Of a DNA stretch of 64,000 nucleotides, positions 12,601 through 24,600 are shown one piece after another. Under the pieces are notes generated by a model. The model did not search any database and was not told where the DNA came from. It saw only the letters and a program-made list of their open reading frames with translations. How positions within the stretch are numbered: the stretch's first letter is position 1; every line of letters begins with the position of its first letter. A program made the position numbers and the translations under genes. The stretch is from Rotaria macrura (taxonomy: Eukaryota > Rotifera > Eurotatoria > Philodinida > Philodinidae): positions 1-64,000 of the forward strand of contig OENT01000786.1 of the NCBI GenBank assembly GCA_900239685.1, in the 5' to 3' direction.

Positions 12601-14377
12601 TTCAGAGTGCAGAAAAAGGAATGCTAAATCCTGAAGTTTTCTTCTACCTGTCTAATCTCGAACAATGATTTCTGCAATGTTACTATTATGTCTAGACTCA
12701 GTTCTTTAATCTATGAGATCAACACTATAATTAATCGCAGATATCTATCAAGATACTGTCCTTCTATGTAATTGGCAAGTATATACTCGGTCGACTTCGA
12801 CTCGAACATCGATAGGATCAATTAGTGAGATACTTGACGAATATGATGAAAACATTTACATTAGATGCAACTAGTCCAATCGTTCCTTACGTTTCTATTA
12901 GGATAGCTGTGAGCTCAACGTTCGATATTTCTAACAGTCATAACTTGTAGAAATTAAAAACCGATAATCACAAATCAAGTTGAATCACATGTCAGAACGT
13001 TAGTGATCCTTCATATGTTGAACCAGCAATATTAACATAAGTGACATCGATTGAGTGTACCTTATAAACAAGTCAAACTATGTTTCAATTCTTCTATTCA
13101 TTGTTTGGTTTAAGCAAGAATGTCTTCATTTTTAATCAATGTTGCAAATTATGGAGTAATATATGAGTATAACGACTAGATCGTGTCTTCATTTTTTTCA
13201 TCTATCATGAGAGTTGAACTATTCAATGCGAACATTAGCTTCTCGAGCAACGTTTATCATTCTAATAAAATAGAACCTTAATTTGGCTTCTAACTACAGT
13301 TGCACATCGTCTTGTTTAACCTTTGTCTATTTCGGAAAGGTGTTGAATAATAAATTATACGTCAAAACATATCTTCCATATTAAATTTACTTGAATTCGA
13401 CTTAAAATATAATTTATGAAAATGATGCGATCAAAATGTACGTATTCGATGGTTACTGTGCTAACTAAATATATTTCAATAGTAATATGATAAATGGTTA
13501 CACGAATTTTGGCCTGGACTTTCAGCCTCAAAAAACTTTTTTTAATCATATCATTGAGTCATTCTCATCTTCATTTTATATTGGGCCGAAATTCCGGACT
13601 CCCGACAAAGCTATTTAGTATATTAAAGAGGGTTCATTTGTTGAAATGTACTATTTCATTCGGGCATGAATTCTTGATTGGAAATAAGAAGAAAAGTCAT
13701 TTATTTTGATTATATCTGAAATCCATCGATAAAAAATCTAGAATTCATCGAAGGATTTTTTCAAAAAACAAAAATCTAAATGAGAAAAATAATCTACAGA
13801 TGATGAATGACTCTTTGAATGTTCAATGAAAAATTTCAGTCGACTTTCAATAGAAGAAGAATTTACCTCGTTGTAATTCTCGTAATAGCTTATCAGTGAT
13901 AATAACAGCACATTCCATGATTTTAGGAGTTTCAATGGATGTCATCTCTAAATCGAGCCAGACAAGATTATTTTTTCTTCTTTTGTCTTCTTCAATTACA
14001 TCATCATCTGGAATCTGTTGTGCCATCTTATTTTGATCAAGTTCTTCTATTAAATTCATCATTTCAACATTTTCATCTTGTTGCACCAAATCAGCAGGTG
14101 TTTTCCCGTCCGATTCCCGATGTAAATTGAAATCAAACTTATATTGTCGAACTAGGTGTCGGATTACATTCGGAAGTTTCTTTTCGAACAATTCATGCAT
14201 AACAGTATTTTTCGATCTAGTCGTTGAATTTCTCCACTCAGCAACTGCTGCGGGACCAACTTTATCAATGAGATCGTCAAATTTTTTAATTATTACACGT
14301 TGCTCTTCATCTTCTAGCGACAGAATATCTTCGATTTTCTCTGAAATAGTTTTTCTGTCCATATCTTTTGAATACAT
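9638..14377 (-). CDS. Ankyrin-like / oligoribonuclease / VP39-like methyltransferase fusion
   Basis: Three exons by GT-AG sites: 14377-13867, 11480-11027 and 10820-9638, joined in phases 1 and 2, giving 715 residues. Residues 1-125 are acidic and helical with one or two ankyrin-like repeats. Residues 137-322 are a DEDDh 3'-5' exoribonuclease close to REXO2/Orn: D142-x-E144 (WLDLEMT), D244 (SSIHID), YRIIDVS, and H298 with D303 (SHRAMDD), so the catalytic set is complete. Such enzymes degrade oligoribonucleotides to mononucleotides. After a polar linker, about residues 447-680 match the poxvirus VP39 / poly(A)-polymerase regulatory-subunit family (cap 2'-O-methyltransferase): RKLLLTEIEFL, the SAM loop YIGAAPG, a LLLICNV strand, KPVASLL and YSADCRLIV. 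The catalytic tetrad appears only partly conserved, so methyltransferase activity is uncertain and RNA or SAM binding may be all that remains. The third exon has no in-frame start codon and is closed upstream by a stop. The first intron (2386 bp) carries a repeat. A good acceptor in the 5' leader near 14432 suggests a spliced leader region. Confidence 0.8.
11590..12450. repeat. Dispersed repeat family A, copy 2, with GGATCC/ATCGGA-rich core
   Basis: Located inside the first intron of the exonuclease fusion gene. Its ends match copy 1 (780-1345) but the centre (about 11815-12270) is longer and packed with degenerate units containing TCGGATCC, ATCGGA and GGAATCC in both orientations, like a short decayed satellite. 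The open frames reported over this core on both strands are by-products of the repeated units. It accounts for about a third of the unusually long intron. Confidence 0.6.
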
Positions 14378-17300
14378 AAGCTGTTGGATGAATAAAGTGT
14401 CGTGTCTTCCGTTTCTTCCTAGTTAACTTTCTATTAAAAAAAAAACAGAAAAATATCGAACGAGAACACAAAAAAATACCATGCCTCACGCATGACCTTC
14501 AATTTACCTTCCGACGGTAAGGGAGAAGAATAAAGAAAAACAACAAGGTAAATAATAATTTTGATGTAGATTTCAGTTCGAAGGGAAAGATTTATGTTGA
14601 AGGTATGTCGATATGTGACTTCCTTTTCTAGCTACAACTGCATTGCCACATAGATGTAATACAATAGCTTTCTCATGGGTATATCTGAGCGACATATCTT
14701 TGAGTACATTCATTTAACAAAAGTATTTGATTGAACTATAGTTTGATCAAAATTCATCAAAGTACACTTATATTACACAAACTGAAGAACAGATAAACGC
14801 TTTTTAGAGAAAATCGTAAGAGATGTCACCATTTACTGGACCCGAGAATTGCGTTGAACTATATCCTGTAAAAAGAGATGAGCAAGCATCAGATTTTTTT
14901 TCTAATATGGAGAATTGATGACGAACGGATAAATGCACCAATAAGAAAACTATGTTTATCCATCTGCACTTACACGCATCATAATCTATTTTATTTTATC
15001 AGAATGTGCAGACGAAGTATATAATAAGATCAAATTGGTTCGAGACACACTAAAATACTTGACATTCTTCGAAATAGGAGATGGCTTGCGGTGCCATCAA
15101 AAGATATAGAGCCAAGAGATTAAAAAAAACACACATCTGAACATTTGTTACTTTTGAAATACAGAAGTACTCTGTAGTTCCCCTTCTCTCACTCAGAATT
15201 ATGCAGCCACATACTCAAAGGATGCATAAATTCCGTATCAATGAGATGCAACCAAGTAAGCGTTATGTATATATGTTAAAATCAACAATGAACTTGTTTA
15301 GTTACACATTTCGATCTACAATCCAATGTTAGCTTCGTTTCTAAAGAAAATCGTCCCCATTAGCGTATACCCAAAATGATCACCTAAAATAAGCTTTCGA
15401 TCGCGATTCTTCAGCTTGTAAATAAACGAGTTTCTTCATCAAGTTATCCAGATGAAGATGATTTTCAAATTATAACACATCGAGCAAAACTAGGAAATAC
15501 TTTGTGCAATTGTCGAAATATCGCCACGTCAGCTTCAACAAATTAATGATGCTAATACAATAAATAGACATATCCACAACAAATGCAGTACGACTTATAT
15601 TGCTTCACGTAAAATTTAGAATGCAAGTGAAAGTATTTTTACTTGTACTTTTCGTACTTTAACAATAGCCATTGTGGTCTGCAACCTCGTCAAAATCTAA
15701 CAAGACTTGTAACTCGCTACGCCATTTCGAGATTTTCGTTTCCAACATTTTAGTTGCATACTTTAAGTCAAATCAAGTTACATTACACGAGTTTAAAGAA
15801 GACATTATCAATTATTTTAAAAGCAATCATCAGATCGACATAGACATACTCAACTGTCGTTCATTCATAGTAGAATTTAATAGGATAATCGCATGACTAG
15901 TTTTCTCCAGTTAAAGGAGCGTTCATGTTTTACTAATGTATATGATCAAACTAAGTGCCCATTAAAACTTGATGATAAAGACTAAATGTGTTGCTCTTTT
16001 ACATTGATTCCTACAACTCTCACTTATCGTACAGCATGTCAGCGTTAGATTCGATCTTGAAGAATATTCAAATGAAATAGTTTCCTAGTTCCTGAAGGGC
16101 TAAGTGTAATCCCAATGAAAAGTACATTGAAAAATAGCATACACATGGTTATATATATATGCTTGAACTTACATGATCATAAGCTTGTCAATATCTACTC
16201 GATGCTACCAAAGTGAATTATATATTATATTTCGTATGAAGTTACTAAATTTCTTCCACAAGTCAGTGTACTCATATGCTCATACAGTGTAGCGCTATAG
16301 ATCATTTTCTCAAGCAATGCACAGTGCACAATGAAACATACGTAAAACCTGACTTCCAGCTTTTCCAGATCTGAAGAATTATCACTGCTCAATGTATATC
16401 CCAAAATATAATCCTTGCCACAGTGACCATTTATCAATAATCTATATGAAGTGATCCATTAGGAAATTGTTAAGTATAAACAATAGTCCATCATCTTCCT
16501 CATCAGCTATACGAATAACATGAACTATTAACTTTACAATTCATTCAACTTTCCATCGTCTTAAGCATACTTAAATAATTCAGTACGATTGAAAATATTT
16601 AGATGTTATATTTAAAAGAGAACGAATGAAGTTCAAAAAAACTTATCAAACCTAAGATCTAAACAGGATAGATTTGAAAAATTTATGATCGATAATCTCA
16701 ACACGATGAACGTGTCAATCAACAGATTGATGGATAATTAAAAAAGACTTACTTAAAACTAGTAATTGAAAGACACGAAATATGTTCATGAAATTATTAT
16801 TTCTAATGTCGGGAGATTTATTGCTTCATATTGCTACATTTAATGAATATAAAAGAAGTAGCATATTGGATGCTAATTGATAATGTAGACTAGAGTGATA
16901 TCTGTCCAAGAGAATACAAAGAATGTTGAATCTATCGTCTGTTTCGCCTGATTTACCATCTGTTTTTCACAATGTCGTAACCAAGATTTTTCGATCCATG
17001 GGAAGACTTCTCTTACGTCAGAAAAAGAAATGATGGGCCAAACATTCTTTGGCCTAACAAAGTACTGTAACGTAAAAAAACTTGAATAAAATCTTTTTTA
17101 ATCAAATTGCCAACTTTTAAAGAATCTTCTGGTAGATTCTAGCAGAAACTCGGTTTTTAAGAGCTATTCGCCATTTTCCTGACAGAAAGTCGATGAATTC
17201 AACATGATTTGGTCAGTTGCTGCCTGTAAGCTGGAGGAGGTATTTTCTACAAAAATATTCAGACTTTCTGCCGAATTCTTAGCTCCGTCCATTTTTCAAA

Positions 17301-19675
17301 AAAATCGGCAAACCTATTCAGGTAAACTTTAGTCAATTTTTAATGTCTCTGTTTATAATATTTATAGTTCGAATTGAAACACCAGAATCAGGACGATCAT
17401 AATGCATTTCTTCATATAATTTCAATATATCATCTGCATTTCTATCGAGCTCCTAAAGAGTTCATGCGGCTATGGAATAAATATATATATATATATATAA
17501 TGTCATGACGATGTTGTCACCCCCTAAAAATTTTGTTAGAAAATGGGAAAATAATAGAGTGGATGTTATTACAAAAGTACACATATACTCATATATGAGC
17601 AACGATAAAAAAACACGCATTGATCAAGTTAAAATGCACGAAGAAATTCTTTCCTTTCTTAATTCTTCACAGAAAACAACAAGCAAATAATGCATGTAGA
17701 ATTCAGACGGAAGAAAAAAAAATTTAATAACTATCGCATTCAAAAATCAACTATTCTAAACACGTAAAATTTCAAGGGGAAAATCTCAAAATGAAATGGG
17801 AAGAATGGTCCGTGTGTCTCTCCTTTGGTTACGTCGCGATTCTCGATTATTTGCTACTGTTCTTTATTATCGATGAGAGAGAGAGACAGCAAGATTGATA
17901 TAGTGTGCATACTAAGTTATTCATCACTCTTAACAGTAAATAAAGATATCGAATGAATTCATTCAGTTCTGTCTCTATTTTTTTATTTAAGTTATTTTTC
18001 GTTGCATATAGTGAACTTTAATATAGCTTAAAGTAATGAATATTTTACACAAATGAAAAGCATTGATGATAATGACTATTTTGATGCTTTTTAACTATTG
18101 GTTCATTCCAGAGACCGAAACCGAGTGAGACTGGGAAAGCTACGACTTAACCGAGCAAAATAGGCATACTGTTTCTTCGTTCAATAGAGAACAACAAAAA
18201 GCAAGCCATTAATTGATCTTCGACAATATTTTTTGTGCTCATGTAACATTCAATTGTAGCCTTGTATAGAGATAGTACTCTAGCTTTAAACTTTTATAAT
18301 TAACGTTAACTCCTTCCTTTTTCTTGGTCACACCAGTGATCATACGCAGAATCATAGCCAAAATTAAAGGAAGCACTTGGGGTTTGCCATCGATAAGCGC
18401 ATTTTCTTTTGTAGATTTTATGGACGATCGATTGTTAATAGAAATAATTTTTGTCATTGCTCGATTGTTGAAACATCAGGCCTAGAAAGTTAATAATTTT
18501 CAAAACAAACTTCGAACTTTTCGAAAAAACTTTTTCTATACCAACAGTCAATAGAGATCTTCTGGAAGTCTTAAGATATATCAATAGATGACTATAAATC
18601 TACTATTAGGTTTGATTTCTTTCCAAAGCCTCAAGATAAGTTACTGACTGGCATATGTTGAGAAATGTAATTGATCATGGAGTCGATGTTGAACAGTTGG
18701 AGAGTAATCAAAGATAAAGTTAATATATGTATTATATAAACCTCAACTCACGAGAAGTTGAATTAGTATTCGATTTGAACTCAATGTCTTCTGTTGGCAT
18801 CGCTTACTCAATAATATGCTCCACGAAAACGAAATGAAAACTTAGTAGAGTGTTCAGTACACTTTCTTTACAAAGCGATTTCTAGACCAATTCAACGACC
18901 CTACCTACACAAAGAGATGGACGTTGAACAGATCAAATCACATGATTGGCAGATTATAATACTCTGTTTATAAAGTTATATTATTAGTAGACTCTTCTAG
19001 AACTGTTTTCAAGTGTGAATTGTTAATCTACGGTGGCTCAACACAGAGTTCTGACTAATTATGAAAAACTGAAAGTTAAAGTAGACCTTTCTACAAAAAT
19101 TTTATTTTTAAAAAACGTATTGCTTTCAAATGAATTTCGTATTCTATAGCAAATGTATTGTTTTTACAAGAAAAAATCTTTTGAAGACTTAAACTTTAAA
19201 CTAAAACAAAATAGTATCATCCTTCGTTTTCTTCCGACTTTTTTCTATTGTAACTAGTTGTTGTACTCTAAAATACCAGCCACTATTTTAGCAATAAAGT
19301 GTGAAATAATTTGTAGATCAATATACACAAGTAGCCTACAGCACTTTAATGAAAGAATTAAAATCAGTTAAGAGAAGGGTGGCGGGGGGTGGGGGTGAAG
19401 AATTTCCTCCATTTCGGTCTCTGATTCACTTTATTGTCTCGTTTTATCTTACTTTATTACTCCTACTCAATCGCTTCAAATCTCGAGTATTATTCATAGC
19501 TATTCATTATGCATTGTCTGTATCTTCATTTCAAATCGTTTTTATGCTCATTCTGAGATACATCGATAATAAAAAAAAACTCCAAGAAATAACTGTTTAT
19601 TCACATTGATTAATGATCTTTATTGACCCGACAAAAATGATCTTTGAATATATTGTCTGAAAAAAATCAAAACTA
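14378..19675. other. Gene-poor region
   Basis: About 5.3 kb between the start of the fusion gene and the 3' end of the ART-TPR gene. It begins with the fusion gene's leader and presumed promoter. A (TA)n run lies at 17480-17499. The segment 17090-17340 is somewhat richer in G+C and has loosely inverted CAGAAA(G)TC(T/G) blocks, perhaps repeat debris. A G-rich patch lies near 19378-19396. Short open frames (15672-15896, 16225-16437, 17505-17690, 18239-18457, 19349-19609) have no recognisable domain. Confidence 0.5.
17480..17499. repeat. (TA)n microsatellite
   Basis: An uninterrupted TA dinucleotide run of about 19-20 bases. Nothing else is attached to it. Confidence 0.9.
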
Positions 19676-21602
19676 TTATGATTTGCACCGAATTCGTTTT
19701 ATACTTTTCTCCATCTCTTTGACATGACTCTCTGTGGAAGGCAATAAATAGCGATAGCTTTTGAGTGCTGCTTCATAATGAACGACTGCTTCCTGAAATT
19801 TACCATTTAATTCAAGAGCATAGGCTAAATTTCGATTAATCATTGCATTATCTGAATGATTGGCAGATTGAGTTTTCTGTAAAATATCCAATGCATTTTG
19901 ATAACATTCGATTGCTTTAGAATATTTACTTCTCATTTCAAAAACCAGACCTTTGCCATTCCAACATTCAGGTATACGTTTGTAATTATCACAGCCAGCC
20001 TTTTCCCAAATATCCAATGCTCTCTGGAAGGCTGCCAATGCATTTTTATGATCTTTTGCTTTATAATATGCGCTACCCATACTACAATATAATTCAGCAA
20101 TATTGATGTCATCAGGTTTTAGACTTCTTTCATAGATATCAACTGTTCTCTCGTACCATTTTAGGCTTAAAGTAAAATTCCTTTTCGATTCAGCTATCAT
20201 TGCGAATGCATGATAACAGTTAACAATATCCGGATGACCATTCGGTAATTGATTAAGATAGCGACGATAGTATTTTTCTGCAATATCTGATTTACCCATT
20301 TGACGAAGAATGCAACTAAAGTTAAATAGACTTGTTTTTCCTATACCTAATTCTCTCTTCATATGATCAAACAGATGTCCTTCATCATCATCGTGTACTG
20401 AACATAAAACCATTCGAACAGTGCACACCTGATCATGGCTAAATCGAATTCCATTGATACGAAAAATTGATCCAACCATGAAGAGTACTTCGTTCGACTT
20501 TGAAAAATAACTATAATTTTGTGTATTATTAAAAGGTTTGATATTGCTCATTTGAGGATTAGCTTCAATAATAAAGAGAACCTTTACCGAATCATCTGAT
20601 ACACTAGTTAAGTGGAGAATCGATTGAGTTTTTTGAAAATCAGTACTTGTTAATAGAAATGAATTTATTGAAATAAATTTTCCGACTGAAGTTTGAAGCA
20701 TATGATGATCATCTTTCGATACTAATTGACTTCGATAAACTTGAATGGATGATGCAGGTCTATCTTTTCCTAATTGATATGCAATATCTTGAATAACATT
20801 CCGTAATAGAAACAAAAGGTCAACGTTTTGATTTCGTAATGCTTTGTTTAATAATCGAGAAAGAAATGAATGTCTAGTATACCACCATAAGGCTTTTTCA
20901 GATGAATATTGGTTTTCGAATTCTTGAACCATAGTTAATTGTTTACTACTCTTTTTGTAATATTCTTTACAAAAATTAACAAATTGATATTTATCATTGG
21001 ATGATGATTTCATTCGGACAAGGCAATCTATTAATAATTGAGCAGAAATAAATGGTTCATACGAATCTGTCGATATTTGAATATTATTGAAAAGTTTGAT
21101 GGATAATGGTTCATTGATTTTATCATGTTGCTGCTGAGTGTAATCATTCTCGATTTCTTGAGTAAGCTGTTCTAATCGCACTAGAACACCTTTAACCTAA
21201 ACAGATAATTGAAAATCTTAAAAACCAATTTTTGACGAGTAAAAAAACCTATTGTCTTCATACTTTCGTGTAAGGCTGTGACCATTGCAAATTTGCTTTT
21301 CTATCAAAGCAATAAACATAGATTGAAGTAATTTGTTGTAGGTTAGCTATCTGAGGTACAACAATGCGACCGAATCTTCCGCTAACAATTAAAATAATTC
21401 GATCGTCTTCCGAGACACTATTTATAAACTTAAGACACTTTTGATCATCTTCAAATGCTAGGAAATAGTTTATTATGTCTTGTAATTTTTGTTGAACTTG
21501 AATATTTTCTGTTGAACTATTGACCGATGAATCAAGCCAAATTAAAGAATATGTTTCGAGATTTTTATTATTTTCTGTACTGAGCGGAGCTACTGTAGCC
21601 AT
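19676..21602 (-). CDS. Mono-ADP-ribosyltransferase with TPR repeats
   Basis: Two exons, 21602-21264 and 21196-19676, separated by a 67 bp intron in phase 0; 619 residues. The first ~115 residues form an N-terminal domain (IWLDSS..., IYVYCFDRKANL) that in this family precedes the enzyme. About residues 215-370 are an R-S-E class ADP-ribosyltransferase, which moves ADP-ribose from NAD+ to a protein side chain, usually arginine: R268 (VYRSQ), S292 (SINSFLLTST) and E349 (NEVLFMVGSIFRI). The residue two before E349 is serine rather than the usual Glu/Gln of the ExE signature, so arginine specificity is not assured. Residues ~395-610 hold about five TPRs of kinesin-light-chain type (for example YYRRYLNQLPNGHPDIV, ALAAFQRALDIWE), a protein-binding scaffold. 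There is no signal peptide, so it is probably cytosolic. ART-TPR fusions of this layout are common in bdelloids. It appears intact. Confidence 0.85.
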
Positions 21603-24600
21603 TGCAAGAATTGTTTAAAAATGCCTTGGTTTTTTTCTCTTCGTTGAGTTTTTATTAAAACATTCTATGACAACACAAGCGAGAAAAAAAACTATTCGTT
21701 CTTACAATTAGCATGTGAGACGACAAACATTTATCGTTCGACGTATACTTCTACGAAGCAGAATGAGAAGAAAAAAACAATTTCTGCCTCTTAAGTGTTA
21801 TGCTTGCTCAGAAAAGAACACAAGTTTCTTTTTTGGTGAATACTTATTATGATGTTGTGTTAAAAAGACGAACGAAAATGGCAATAACGAGAAACAGAAA
21901 TAGAAAAGATGAAAATTTCAACAACAACTTTGTTGGGAATATTTTAATAGTGTTTATCACGTATACATTTATTTGTTTTCTCTGTTGATTTTGCTCAAGT
22001 GAATCATGTTTATGGGGAAAAAAAAAAGACAAAAATTGTTTTCTTATTTGCATATCTTTTTACACTATTGTCGTGTAGGAAATGTCAAGTTTACATGATG
22101 TTTATTCTATCACTACTAAGAAAACATTATCTTCTCAACGACAACCAATGAAAGATGAACAGATTGCCATGATATATAAGCAAAGATCAAATTTTCTTTC
22201 CTCTCAGAAGAATATAATCATCACCAGATGGAAGTCGATACTCTCTAAAAAATGAAAAAATATTGGACAGCAAGTTTAGTTCATTGAGTTTCTTCATAAA
22301 AACATTAGCTGAACAACATTGACGACGATCATCAGACTATAATAACTAGAATATGTCAAGACCTTTCTTAGAATTCGAAATGCCTGTGATTGTTGATCAT
22401 AATATTCTAGATATTGTGCTGATTGATATCTGCGTATGGTCGATGGTTTTCAAAGATGGTAACCTGTACTAGTAAATTGACCAAGCATACAAATATTTGA
22501 AAAAAACCCGTATAGATATTCAATCTCGGTTCCCGTTTGAATATTTAAGCCCCCTCCCCCTCAGAAAATTGATTTTTTTCAGAAAAGTTGATTTTGAGAT
22601 GAGTACATATTGTGATAGCCCAAAGTGTTCTCTTTCAGAGCATGTGCAATTTATTGCACTTTGAATGGTTTTTGGCTGTGAAAAAACAGTTTTCTCGGAG
22701 CATTAGTAGAAATATAAGAGTTTTTCAACAAGTTCGCTTAGTTACGGGGATGTAACAGTGGTCAATACGCTTGTAAACAGTTGCTTGTGAGAAGCGCGTA
22801 TATTTTCTGTTATTTTTTATGAATTAGAGCAATATGGCGGGTTTTCAGAGGCAGGCTTTTGGAACTCTTTTCTGTAAAAAATGAGATTTTGAGCAATTTT
22901 CAATGCTAGTTTACATTCAGAGTTGCTCATTCCAAACATGCATAGGTTATTTTTTATTGCGCATCCACTGAGTACGGTTTAAGGGTACTTTTTGAGATAG
23001 CAAGAGAAAGAAAACAGCATTCCACCGTTTACCGATTAGTTCTTTCCCGATGCTGATGATGATTCTTTGTCAGCAGGTAAATACATGATTATTGCAATAC
23101 TTTGATCTAGAATCATTTTCTGATGAAAATCTACCTAAATAAAACTACTCTAGCAAGGGTAATATCAAATTCTCACCACCTTCTCTACCATCAACATAGC
23201 CGTTTCTGCTTAGAGTCCTGTATACAAGACGAAATTGCACGATAGGGGTCATGACAGTCATAGTGAAATTAAAACTTGTTTTATATTTTTATTTAATTAT
23301 TTCATTTAAAAAGAGAATTTTCACGCTGATTTCAAATATATATAAGACTAACTAGTTTTGTTTCATTCACACCCTTTTATACATCGCACAAACTTGTTGA
23401 TTCGTTTTCTCAAATCACATTTTTTGGAGAGTTCTGAACCGATTTCTCAGACTGTATACGAGCTACCGAGCTAATTTTTTTTAAATAATAGAAGTGAACT
23501 ATGTCTAGAAATGTTTGTAGCGTTTTTTCGAAATTCGGTTTTGTTCGGATTTTCGAGACATTCTACTGCAAGAATGTCGGAATTCAGCGCTGTTTGACAT
23601 GAGTGTTATCCAGTTATCTCGGGAAAGAAATTGAATTTCGAAAAAACGCTATATACATTTCTAGACATAGGTTTCTTCTTTTATTTAAAAAAAAGTAGCT
23701 CTCTACGTCTTTGGCTGTTCGAGAAATCGGTACCTTACGAGAACCACTATTTTGGGGACTCATTTTTCAGTAACTCGTTCAAGTAAAAACTTTATGAGCC
23801 GAAATTTTGCAAAAAATTGTGTTAACACAACACACGCATTGTCTCAAAATTTCAGATAAATCGGCCCACGAATAACGAAAATCGATTCCTGGTTGGAGGC
23901 GCTTAAAAGCGTTTTTCCAAATGTTTGTCTGTTTGGGTGACTAGATGAACCTGTCCTATGATTAAAAAAAGTCGATCAGTTAGTAAACATAGGAAACTAT
24001 CAATATGTTTTTTTTTGTATAATATCAAAGGCAATCATGATACTTCGGAACTAGGCATTTTAATAAACATTTCCTTTTTATCAACTGTGTTCGAGATTCG
24101 AACTATGATTAGTCTCAATGAATAATTTGTTTTTTTTTTTAATTTACAACCTACTGTACAGTTTTAAGAAATCGACATCGGCCAACAATGAATTGTCTTA
24201 AGTATGAAACAAATACCACTAATAAGAAACTTCTTTGTCGATGTTCTAGTTTTCTAATGAAATATTGACTTCCAGATTATTGACAAAAGCAGAATTTTTA
24301 TTGTTAACTGGTGCAGCTCCCAAGTCTTTTTCTGGAAACCAATCTTTGAAAGAAAATATTACAGAATTGAGTATTAATTCATCTGACAACAGTTTAAGAA
24401 TTTCAAATCAAACTAACGCTCTTCGTTGAGAACATTTTTATTCAAAATGAGTAAGTAAACTTCCATTTCTTTTTCAATTATCTTCTACCTATTGATCATT
24501 AGGATTTTGATGTAACACTTGTGTATTAGATGGTCGAACATTTTATTCGCTATTCATTTTTGACGATAGTATATAAATATAAGAATCAGTTTACAAGATG

